Part shown: piece after piece, positions 6,855 through 12,736 of the stretch
How positions within the stretch are numbered: the first letter of the stretch is position 1
Layout: each line of letters begins with the position of its first letter
Source: an uncultured bacterium
Lineage (GTDB): Bacteria > Bacillota > Clostridia > Lachnospirales > Lachnospiraceae
DNA: 13,264 nucleotides
Assembly (NCBI GenBank): GCA_905214365.1
Contig: CAJMMH010000046.1
Span: 1 to 13,264, forward strand
Reading direction: 5' to 3'
Translations under genes and position numbers: made by a program
Notes under the pieces: model-generated
What the model was told of the DNA's origin: nothing
Database searches by the model: none
The model's input: the letters and a program-made list of their open reading frames with translations, nothing else

Positions 6855-8492
6855 ATGAGAAAACAGACCGCATGGATGTGCGCATTAATGCTTACCGCAT
6901 CAGGGCTTTTCCAGGGAACCGTATATGCAGCGCAGACCGAACAGACAACAGAAGCAGAAAGTACGACAGGGACGAAGCAGTCAGCAGGAAGGGCGATTGG
7001 GGGAAGTGTAATCGGAGGAAGCACTGGTCAGCCGCAGAGCGGAACCGACGCTTCGTCCGCCGCCAGTCAGGTCAACACAGATTTGATTTCCTTTGTCGGA
7101 GGAAATGCCCTTTCGCTGGAATCGCTGATTCAGAAGGGTGAAATTGTTTCTCTCGCGTACCGGAGAAACCATGAGACATCGATGGAGTATTCCGCGTCGG
7201 ACGCGGAAACGCTGCAGGCCTTTTATGACGCGTTTGCGAAGATCACGGTAACGCAGACGACGCAGGAGAGAAGCTCTGACCAGGACGATATTTTCTATTT
7301 TACCATGCAGAATGCGGACGCGTGCCGGTTTGCGTTCAACGGGCATCATCTTGAGATAGACGGGGTCTGCTATGAGCTGTCCGGAGACGAGACGTTGTGG
7401 GAGCTTGCGGATCAGCTGGCAGAAACGACAACCGGAACGGTACAGACCGCCGGAGACTGGCAGACCGGTCCGTTCCTTCTGACTTCGATTAAGGATATTG
7501 ATACCGGAATGACCGTTGCGCGCTGCTACGCGCCGCAGAGTTTTCAGGTATTTCCACAAACACTCTGGTGGGGAACCGGTGCATGGCAGAGTCCGGCCAG
7601 TCCGGCACAGGTTGTCATTCAGGTAGGAGAGGATGTTTCATCAGATGTCAGCATGCTGTATATGTCTGATGTTGTATATATCTACCATGAACTCAGCGCA
7701 ATAAATGGAACGTACCAGGAAGGCGCTTTGTATTATAATACATATCCGCAGCTGGAGCCGATGGATGCGCAGCAGTATGCCGATTATCTGGTAAGACGGA
7801 TTGATCCAGATTCTCAGATTGTGTTTGAAGAGGAATTGAGGGAAGGAACAGATGAGCAGATTCAGTGGCTGACCAGCCAGGCTCAGACAATATATGATAG
7901 CTATCAGCAGAGTATGCAGGGAGTACAGGATGTAAGCCTGAATACCGTTGCATGCACGGCAGCAGACCGGGTCTACTCATTTACAGACGGCGGCGTGGAA
8001 TATAAGGTAGAATTGATTGTGAGTACTATTGTCAGTGATTTTTCACAGGTACTTTCCGGACAAGCATATCATTATTATACCTGGAACGCACCATACGCGT
8101 ATGCTTATATTGCGCCGAAGGATCAGTTTGATGCAGGAAAAATGGCATTTGAACTATTTGCGGCCAATACGTCAGTCAGCGATGAGTTTACGGTTGCAGT
8201 AACCAATATCAGTACAAATTTGATCAGCCAGATTTCTCTTGGAGGCTCAGTATCGTATTCGAGCGTGGAAACCGAGCTGCAGCAGGAGCTGCAGTCATCA
8301 GATGATTCGTATCAGATCGAGCGGTTTACCGATTACATCCTGTCGCAGGAAACCTATACGACATCAGAGGGAAAAGAAATCAAGATTCCGAACAATTACG
8401 ATTACGTCTACGAAGGCGATGACGGAAACATTTACGTCAGCGATTCCGCATTTGACGAACCGGCGGGAGCAACGAGACTGCAGAAGAAGTAA
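6855..8492 (+). CDS. Secreted protein of unknown function
   Basis: A 545-residue protein starting at ATG 6855, seven bases after AGGAGG; the frame is open further upstream without a ribosome binding site. Residues 1-26 form a Sec signal peptide: a basic RK, a hydrophobic core, and a likely cut after VYAA or VYA. There is no lipobox cysteine and no C-terminal LPxTG anchor, so it is predicted to be released. A Thr/Ser/Gly/Gln-rich linker follows to about residue 70. The remainder is acidic and rich in Tyr, Gln and Ser, with aromatic patches (SFQVFPQTLWWGTGAW; AYHYYTWNAPYAYAYIAP). No catalytic motif or known fold is recognised. The first ~120 residues after the linker (LISFVGGNALSLESLIQKG, then FNGHHLEIDGVCYEL) look like a small beta-rich domain. 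It diverges from the tandem-HTH regulator and ends at a strong terminator, so it is monocistronic. Confidence 0.8.
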   Translation: MRKQTAWMCALMLTASGLFQGTVYAAQTEQTTEAESTTGTKQSAGRAIGGSVIGGSTGQPQSGTDASSAASQVNTDLISFVGGNALSLESLIQKGEIVSLAYRRNHETSMEYSASDAETLQAFYDAFAKITVTQTTQERSSDQDDIFYFTMQNADACRFAFNGHHLEIDGVCYELSGDETLWELADQLAETTTGTVQTAGDWQTGPFLLTSIKDIDTGMTVARCYAPQSFQVFPQTLWWGTGAWQSPASPAQVVIQVGEDVSSDVSMLYMSDVVYIYHELSAINGTYQEGALYYNTYPQLEPMDAQQYADYLVRRIDPDSQIVFEEELREGTDEQIQWLTSQAQTIYDSYQQSMQGVQDVSLNTVACTAADRVYSFTDGGVEYKVELIVSTIVSDFSQVLSGQAYHYYTWNAPYAYAYIAPKDQFDAGKMAFELFAANTSVSDEFTVAVTNISTNLISQISLGGSVSYSSVETELQQELQSSDDSYQIERFTDYILSQETYTTSEGKEIKIPNNYDYVYEGDDGNIYVSDSAFDEPAGATRLQKK

Positions 8493-8534
8493 CCGGTTCG
8501 TGCCATTCACTCCGGAAGTATTTGCCATGTAAAA

Positions 8535-8583
8535 AGAAAATCCCCGGTATCCAACAGACAGAAGTGGATACCGGGGATTTTCT
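8535..8583. terminator. Bidirectional intrinsic terminator
   Basis: A perfect 18-bp stem (8535-8552 with 8566-8583) closes a 13-nt loop, with the GC-rich core CCCCGGTATCC. On the plus strand it ends in TTTTCTCT. On the minus strand it ends in TTTTCTTTTT. It therefore can end both the secreted-protein transcript and the convergent lrgAB transcript. Confidence 0.92.
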
Positions 8584-8584
8584 C

Positions 8585-8614
8585 TAGAGCGTGTTTGAAA
8601 AAGGCTTTCTGCAA
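8585..8614 (+). repeat. Family A repeat, partial copy
   Basis: These 30 bases are identical to the reverse complement of the right end of the full copy (2103-2132). They begin TAGAGCGTGTTTGAAAAA and run through GGCTTTCTGCAA. Weaker similarity may continue for about ten bases. No matching left end is found. The fragment sits between the terminator stem and the lrgB stop codon (8633), so it is in the 3' untranslated part of the lrgAB mRNA. Confidence 0.8.
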
Positions 8615-8632
8615 AGTGTGACAGCAGCCGTT

Positions 8633-9325
8633 TTAGTAAAGTCCCGCTGCAATGGAAGCAGCAACCACTGTCAGCAGACCGGTAACGGCGATGGAAAGGC
8701 TGCTGATTGCACCCTCGACTTCACCCATTTCCATTGCCTTTGCGGTGCCGATCGCGTGCGCGGAAGATCCCATGCCGACGCCCTTTGCGACCGGTTCCGT
8801 GATATGGAACAGGCGGCAGAGCGGCTCGCCGACGATATTGCCGAATACACCGGTAATGATGATAACAGCAACTGTGATGGTTGTGATTCCGCCGAGCTCC
8901 GTGGAAACATCCATACCGATTGCCGTGGTAATCGACTTTGGAAGCAGTGTAACGTATTGCTCATGCGTCAGTCCGAAGAGCAGGGAAAACGCGTAGACGC
9001 AGAGAATACAGGAGACAATTCCGGACAGGATTCCGGCAAGAATCGCTTTCCAGTTTTCCTTCAGCTTTTCGAGCTGCTCATACAGCGGAATTGCCAGGCA
9101 GACAGTTGCCGGAGTCAGAAGATAGCTCAAATACTTTGCGCTGGCGTTGTAGCTCTGATAATCAATATGAAACACAAGAAGAACAACAATAACAAGAATG
9201 ATGCTGACAAGCAGCGGATTAAACAGCGATAATTTCAGCTTCTTTTTCAGCAGAGTACCGGCCTCAAATGCGGCAAGGCTGAGTGCTGCGCCGAAAAAGA
9301 GTGAACTGGATACAAATTCAGACAT
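8633..9325 (-). CDS. lrgB: LrgB family membrane protein
   Basis: A 230-residue polytopic membrane protein with six to seven hydrophobic segments, full length for LrgB/CidB. The family signature is clear: the TPATVCLAIPLYEQLEKLK segment, LPKSITTAIGMDVSTELGG, and the C-terminal GVGMGSSAHAIGTAKAMEMGE. LrgB works with LrgA; the pair has been linked to control of murein hydrolase export and cell lysis, and in some bacteria and in plants to transport of pyruvate or glycolate. ATG 9325 shares one base with the lrgA stop codon (TGATG), which indicates translational coupling, and GGAG lies just upstream. No lytSR-type two-component genes are beside it. Function beyond the family is not fixed by sequence. 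Confidence 0.93.
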   Translation of the reverse strand: MSEFVSSSLFFGAALSLAAFEAGTLLKKKLKLSLFNPLLVSIILVIVVLLVFHIDYQSYNASAKYLSYLLTPATVCLAIPLYEQLEKLKENWKAILAGILSGIVSCILCVYAFSLLFGLTHEQYVTLLPKSITTAIGMDVSTELGGITTITVAVIIITGVFGNIVGEPLCRLFHITEPVAKGVGMGSSAHAIGTAKAMEMGEVEGAISSLSIAVTGLLTVVAASIAAGLY

Positions 9326-9714
9326 CAGACAGAAACATCTCCTTCCATATTCTTATTCAGAATTTTTTTCTTTTCCTTCCGGATGACCACCTGTGTGATG
9401 TGTCCGGAAATCACCAGGACTATAACGGTGGATACTAGTGTGATAACCAGCACCGGGCCGCAGATCGGAGCAAGTACATTCCAGGACTCCAGCAGGCCGA
9501 CACCGGCCGGAATAAACATCACCGGCATAATCTCAATTAGAAGTTTCCCCGCTTCATATACATGATCAAGGTGAATAACACCACTGATCAGTCCGGCCAG
9601 CAGAATTGCGAAGCCGTAAACACTTGCAGGAACCGGCAGCGGAAGACATTCATGGAGCAGTTCTCCGACAAAAGAAATCAGGAGAATCAGCAGAAATTGT
9701 TTCAGATATTTCAT
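9325..9714 (-). CDS. lrgA: LrgA/CidA family holin-like membrane protein
   Basis: A 129-residue protein with four hydrophobic segments and a basic C-terminal tail (VIRKEKKKILNKN), typical of LrgA/CidA. Family features are the opening KYLKQFLLILLISFVGELLH, LPLPVPASVYGFAILL and MPVMFIPAGVGLL. It is the first gene of the lrgA-lrgB operon and is proposed to form an oligomeric membrane component with LrgB, resembling phage holins and antiholins. The start ATG 9714 follows GGGAGGTG at a good distance. The frame is open up to 10002, but the extension has no ribosome binding site and would cross the promoter, so it is rejected. A CidA rather than LrgA role cannot be excluded. Confidence 0.92.
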   Translation of the reverse strand: MKYLKQFLLILLISFVGELLHECLPLPVPASVYGFAILLAGLISGVIHLDHVYEAGKLLIEIMPVMFIPAGVGLLESWNVLAPICGPVLVITLVSTVIVLVISGHITQVVIRKEKKKILNKNMEGDVSV

Positions 9715-9754
9715 AATCAACACCTCCCAGACATAGAAAAATGCCATCCGACAC

Positions 9755-9783
9755 ATTTTAGCGCAACTTTTCCGCAGATGCAA
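9755..9783 (-). promoter_or_regulatory. Promoter of the lrgAB operon
   Basis: On the minus strand TTGCAT (9778-9783) and TAAAAT (9755-9760) are 17 bp apart. The predicted leader to ATG 9714 is about 35 nt. CCGACA (9748-9753) and TGTCGG (9815-9820) form an inverted pair that flanks this promoter and might be operator half-sites, though the 61-bp gap is wide. Confidence 0.55.
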
Positions 9784-9858
9784 GCAAATCAGCGCGATAA
9801 AAAGTGAGAACATATGTCGGCAGGATGAAAAAAGTTTGGTGATTTTTTCGGAAGCTTC

Positions 9859-9887
9859 TTGTATTTTTTTCGGTTTTATGCTATACA
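9859..9887 (+). promoter_or_regulatory. Promoter of the yitT-family leader
   Basis: TTGTAT (9859-9864), a 17-bp spacer and TATACA (9882-9887) are preceded by TG at 9879-9880, giving an extended -10. The predicted start is near 9894. It diverges from lrgAB and lies 430 bp upstream of the yitT-family start codon, implying a long leader or a separate short transcript. Confidence 0.55.
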
Positions 9888-9893
9888 ATACTT

Positions 9894-9969
9894 GTATTAG
9901 GCGCAGCCTCGATCCACGTTTGTCAGGGAAAATCAGATTCCGGCAGATGCGGGCCGGGGTTTTCTTTTT
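9894..9969 (+). ncRNA. Candidate short transcript: attenuated leader or small RNA
   Basis: This is the interval between the predicted start site and a terminator-like hairpin, about 76 nt. It begins with a small hairpin AGGC-GCA-GCCT (9900-9909) and ends in the terminator. There is no ORF with a ribosome binding site. It does not fit any riboswitch consensus I can recall. Either it is an independent small RNA or the hairpin attenuates reading into the yitT-family gene. Boundaries are predicted, not observed. Confidence 0.35.
9928..9969 (+). terminator. Intrinsic terminator or attenuator in the yitT leader
   Basis: GAAAATC (9928-9934) pairs with GGTTTTC (9958-9964). An inner stem CCGGC (9940-9944) pairs with GCCGG (9953-9957), with a 5-nt bulge on the 5' side. 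TTTTT follows immediately (9965-9969). There is no T-run on the minus strand, so it acts only on plus-strand transcription, where no gene lies upstream. Confidence 0.6.
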
Positions 9970-9976
9970 GCCTTTT

Positions 9977-10052
9977 ATGTACGCTCGGAATCGCTTATGC
10001 ATCTGGCTTTGCGGTTGATTTTCTGCCGGAGATGCCTATTCCGAGAGCATAT
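9977..10052. repeat. Family B repeat, internally deleted short copy
   Basis: It starts ATGTACGCTCGGAATCGC and ends ATTCCGAGAGCATAT, both versions of the family B terminus. The interior (CTTATGCA, CTGGCTTTGC, TGATTTTC, then GCCGGAGATG) matches the reverse complement of the right arm of the full copy at 12253-12415 with few differences. The centre and the opposite arm are missing, so it is a shortened derivative. It lies in the yitT leader, directly after the terminator-like hairpin. Confidence 0.78.
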
Positions 10053-10060
10053 TTTTAACA

Positions 10061-10245
10061 AATCAAGGAAATCCCCTGCTTCAATTGCGAAGAGCAATAA
10101 GCAGTGGGTGGGGATTTGCCTGTATCAGGATGGGTACAAGCCCCTCCTGATAAACTGCGAAGCAGTTATTTGGTTATGAGCAAGTAGCGAAGCGGATTGC
10201 GAATATCCGCTTGACAAAACGGCGGGACTGTGCCGCGCGATCCCG
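10061..10245 (+). other. Cluster of hairpins in the yitT leader (possible structured RNA)
   Basis: At least four perfect or near-perfect hairpins follow one another. Hairpin 1 (10069-10117) pairs AAATCCCC with GGGGATTT and encloses CTGCTT/AAGCAG and ATTGC/GCAAT. Hairpin 2 (10123-10152) pairs TATCAGGA with TCCTGATA around GGG/CCC. Hairpin 3 (10153-10167) is AACTGC-GAA-GCAGTT. Hairpin 4 (10190-10212) is AAGCGGAT/ATCCGCTT with loop TGCGAAT. CGGGA/TCCCG (10223-10245) may add a fifth. GCGAA occurs four times, mostly in loops. GGGG at 10110-10113 can also pair with CCCC at 10141-10144, so alternative folds exist. No coding potential or tRNA features are seen. It could be a regulatory leader, a known RNA class I cannot name, or a degraded repeat. 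Confidence 0.5.
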
Positions 10246-10317
10246 GAAAATAATCCGCATTAGAGATTTCAGGATTTCGGGAGATTATTTATTGCAGTAG
10301 AGTAGGAGGAGTTTGTG

Positions 10318-11181
10318 ATGCTGAAACGGATGCTGCCGTATCTGCGGGATGTACTGATTATTATTGCCGGAAATATTTTATATGCCTGCGGCGTGGCTTT
10401 CTTCATCCTTCCGGGCGGGCTGATTACAGGAGGAACGACCGGAATCGCGCTGTTTGTCAATCATATGACAGGACTTTCGATTTCTGTATTTGTGTTGTGC
10501 TTCAATGCGGCGATGTTCTGCCTGGGACTGGCAATCATGGGAAAAAAGTTTGCCGCGACAACGGTGCTGTCAACTTTTGTTTACCCGATTGCGCTGGAAA
10601 CGATTCAGCAGCTTGCAGGCGATTATGTGCTGACGACAGATCCGGTGCTGTGTACGGTTTTCGGGGGACTTTGCATCGGTGTTTCAATCGGCGCAGTTGT
10701 GCGGACCGGAGCATCGACCGGCGGCATGGATATTCCGCCGCTTGTTCTGAATCGTCTGTTCCATCTGCCGGTATCCGCAACGATGTATGTGTTTGATCTG
10801 ATCATTCTTCTGATGCAGGCATTTGCCTGTACCGGGGAAGAGGTTCTCTATGGCATTCTGCTGATTCTGATTTATACTGTTGTTCTTGATAAGTGTCTGG
10901 TGATCGGAACCGGAAAAATGGAAATCAAGGTTATCAGCCGGGAAAGCGAGCGCATCCGCAGAGAAATTCTCGGAGAAATCGACCGCGGTGTAACGATTCT
11001 GAATGGAAAAACCGGATATTTGCAGGAGAATACGGAAGTAGTTCTGAGCGTAGTTTCCAACCGGGAGCTGGCGCGTGTCCGGAAGCTGATCCATCAGGTA
11101 GACAGCAGCGCGTTCCTGATCATCAGCCGGGTTACCGAGGTGCGCGGCCGCGGCTTTACACAGGAGAAGGAATACAGGTGA
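10318..11181 (+). CDS. YitT family membrane protein (DUF161 + DUF2179)
   Basis: A 287-residue protein of typical YitT-family length. About five to six membrane segments fill residues 1-195, including the conserved FFILPGGLITGGTTGIAL near the N-terminus and RTGASTGGMDIPPLVLN in the middle. A soluble cytoplasmic DUF2179 domain follows (about 200-280: KVISRESERIRREIL, RGVTILNGKTGYL, VVSNRELARVRKLI). The family is widespread in Firmicutes and its transported substrate is not established. The start is taken as ATG 10318, eight bases after AGGAGG (10304-10309); the adjacent in-frame GTG 10315 is only five bases away and less likely. It is preceded by a long structured leader with a possible terminator, so expression may be controlled after initiation. 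Confidence 0.92.
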   Translation: MLKRMLPYLRDVLIIIAGNILYACGVAFFILPGGLITGGTTGIALFVNHMTGLSISVFVLCFNAAMFCLGLAIMGKKFAATTVLSTFVYPIALETIQQLAGDYVLTTDPVLCTVFGGLCIGVSIGAVVRTGASTGGMDIPPLVLNRLFHLPVSATMYVFDLIILLMQAFACTGEEVLYGILLILIYTVVLDKCLVIGTGKMEIKVISRESERIRREILGEIDRGVTILNGKTGYLQENTEVVLSVVSNRELARVRKLIHQVDSSAFLIISRVTEVRGRGFTQEKEYR

Positions 11182-11321
11182 AAATTTTCCGCATTTTCGT
11201 ATAGCTTCCGCACAATCCGCATAGGATAAAAGGAATCAGCGGATACAGATCGCTGCACAGTATTTGCTTTCGGGCAGTATGCCGCAGAACAGCAGCAGTG
11301 CGGTGGGCGGAAAGGCGGGAC

Positions 11322-12281
11322 TTGAACAGAAATAGTCAGAAGCCGGAACCTTCTGAACTCAAAAAGAAGGTTCGGAAGTTTTATTTCGGGCGGTTATGGG
11401 AGCGCGGTTCCAAGGCTGCCGCGCTGGCGGTGTTTCTTACTGTGATGTTTTTTGCGGGACGCGGAGCCGGGTACGCGAAACGGAAGCTGACCAGTCAGAC
11501 GGCGGGGCCGGTTTTATACGCAGAAAACTGGGGACTTGGTTTTGGCGCGTCCGGAACAAAGCCGACCGGAAACGCGTCCGCGGAAGAACTGGAACAGTAC
11601 GGAGCCTATTTTGTCGGAAAAGGGGAGGAAAAAGTCATTTATCTGACCTTTGACTGCGGTTATGAAAATGGAAATACGCCGGCAATCCTGGACGCGCTGG
11701 AAAAGCACCAGGCAAAGGGCGCGTTTTTTGTCGTCGGACATTTTCTGGAATCAGCGCCGGAGCTGGTAAAGCGAATGGCAGAGGAAGGGCATACAGTCGG
11801 CAATCATACCTGGCACCATCCGGATATGACGGCAATCTCCAGCCTGGACGCGTTCCGGGAAGAGCTGGATTCGGTGGCAGAGCGTTACCGGGAGATCACC
11901 GGGGCTGAAATCAGTCCGTATTACCGCCCGCCGCAGGGAAAGTACAGCGTACAGAATCTGCAGATGGCAAACGAACTCGGATATTCCACCTGCTTCTGGA
12001 GTCTTGCCTATGTAGACTGGAATGTGGAGAATCAGCCGACGCATGAGCAGGCATTTTCCAAGCTGATTGACCGAATCCATCCGGGAGCGGTTGTATTGCT
12101 GCACAACACGTCCAAAACAAACGGGGAAATTCTGGATGAGCTGCTTGGAAAATGGGAAGCGATGGGATATCGTTTTGGTACATTGGATGAACTGACCGGA
12201 AAAGCAGGGGACGGAAGAAATCAGGGGAGCGGGAACGCTCCCTTTTCTCATAATGTGCTCTCGGAATCTCGTTGTTCCTGA
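11322..12281 (+). CDS. pdaA: Polysaccharide deacetylase, PdaA-like (muramic delta-lactam de-N-acetylase)
   Basis: A NodB-fold deacetylase closely resembling B. subtilis PdaA, which removes acetyl groups from muramic acid so that spore-cortex peptidoglycan gains muramic delta-lactam, needed for germination. A hydrophobic segment (AALAVFLTVMFFAGRG) near the N-terminus is a membrane anchor or signal sequence. Motifs: TFDCGYENG with putative catalytic D111, NHTWHH with metal ligands H162 and H165, YYRPPQGKYS, FWSLAYVDWN, and LLHNTS. PdaA itself has TFDNGYE, so replacing the second Asp is normal for this branch. The start is TTG 11322, preceded by GGAAAGGCGGG; GTG 11298 is in frame but lacks a ribosome binding site. 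After LDELTG, about 25 extra residues run through a terminator-like hairpin and end inside a family B repeat, which supplies the stop codon. Confidence 0.88.
   Translation: MNRNSQKPEPSELKKKVRKFYFGRLWERGSKAAALAVFLTVMFFAGRGAGYAKRKLTSQTAGPVLYAENWGLGFGASGTKPTGNASAEELEQYGAYFVGKGEEKVIYLTFDCGYENGNTPAILDALEKHQAKGAFFVVGHFLESAPELVKRMAEEGHTVGNHTWHHPDMTAISSLDAFREELDSVAERYREITGAEISPYYRPPQGKYSVQNLQMANELGYSTCFWSLAYVDWNVENQPTHEQAFSKLIDRIHPGAVVLLHNTSKTNGEILDELLGKWEAMGYRFGTLDELTGKAGDGRNQGSGNAPFSHNVLSESRCS
12225..12248 (+). terminator. Terminator-like hairpin inside the 3' end of the deacetylase ORF
   Basis: GGGAGCG-GGAA-CGCTCCC is a 7-bp perfect stem with a GNRA-type loop, followed by TTTTCT. It is a credible intrinsic terminator, yet it lies before the stop codon at 12279-12281. 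If it is active, most transcripts would end without an in-frame stop. Confidence 0.6.
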
Positions 12282-12415
12282 ATTTGCAAGAGGATTTTTT
12301 GTCGGAGGTGCCTGAATTTTTGAGGCGTACGCGGTGCGTACGTTGATAAAATTCAGACATCTTCGGCGGAAAATCAGCTGCAAAGCCAGGTGCATAAGAG
12401 ATTCCGAGAGTACAT
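12253..12415. repeat. Family B foldback repeat, full length (MITE-like, 163 bp)
   Basis: The termini are ATGTGCTCTCGGAATCTC and the reverse complement of ATGTACTCTCGGAATCTC, so 17 of 18 terminal bases pair. The centre is CGTACGC-GGT-GCGTACG, flanked by CTGAATTTT-type blocks that also pair. Each arm is 80 nt and the loop is 3 nt. The arms align along their length with a compensating pair of 1-nt gaps. There is no transposase or credible ORF. The left end lies inside the 3' end of the deacetylase ORF and provides its last residues and stop. Three further reduced copies occur in this window. Confidence 0.85.
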
Positions 12416-12495
12416 CATATCGGTCAGCAGGCAGGAACTCCGGCAAAAACAAAGAATTTTCACAAAATTGTCGCTAAATTGTCAGGAAAGCTTTC

Positions 12496-12524
12496 TTGTC
12501 ATCCGTTTCTGAACATGGTAAACT
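12496..12524 (+). promoter_or_regulatory. Promoter of the SDR gene
   Basis: TTGTCA (12496-12501), a 17-bp spacer and TAAACT (12519-12524) are preceded by TG-G, making an extended -10. The leader to ATG 12737 is about 205 nt. It contains an imperfect hairpin with GCCGGA/TCCGGC ends (about 12621-12656) and a mini family B repeat. No riboswitch is recognised. Confidence 0.55.
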
Positions 12525-12668
12525 GGTTTCAGTGAATCAGGCAAGCCTTCTGTGCGTTTTTCGCGACTGCTTGAGCACAGCATGAACAGCAACCGGAGAA
12601 CAGCAGGTAGGTGTGAACATTTGCCGGATAGAAAATCAGGAAAGAACAGATTTCTCCGGCAGGTATAG

Positions 12669-12710
12669 ATGTACTCTCGGAACATTCAGGTACAGCAGGA
12701 TTCCGAGAGT
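12669..12710. repeat. Family B repeat, minimal derivative
   Basis: ACTCTCGGAA (12673-12682) and TTCCGAGAGT (12701-12710) are exact inverted repeats around 18 bases, and the left side extends to ATGT at 12669. The interior ATTCAGG plus the following ACAG resembles the sub-terminal part of the full copy's left arm. It forms a 10-bp hairpin without a T-run, 26 bp before the SDR start codon and upstream of its ribosome binding site. Confidence 0.65.
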
Positions 12711-12736
12711 CTGTCAGGATGATTGGAGGTAAAACA

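Noticed and set aside
8591..9232. 213-residue plus-strand frame antisense to lrgB
   Set aside because: LrgB on the minus strand is unmistakable; the antisense product is low-complexity and starts inside the repeat fragment.
9715..10002. N-terminal extension of lrgA
   Set aside because: It would cross the lrgAB promoter and the divergent leader; ATG 9714 has the ribosome binding site and the family N-terminus.
9997..10179. Short ORF across the family B copy and hairpin cluster (begins MHLALRLIFCRRC)
   Set aside because: A similar peptide appears antisense at the other family B copy only because the DNA is repeated; there is no ribosome binding site and no sign of selection for protein.
11182..11321. 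Promoter or terminator between the yitT-family gene and the deacetylase
   Set aside because: Only weak AT-rich stretches and short stems are visible; nothing reaches a level I can support.
11751..12452. 233-residue minus-strand frame over the deacetylase 3' half
   Set aside because: It is antisense to a recognised NodB domain and its N-terminal part is the family B repeat.
12530..12736. Riboswitch in the SDR leader
   Set aside because: Hairpins are present, but I see no conserved core of any riboswitch class I know; only the mini repeat and an imperfect stem can be supported.
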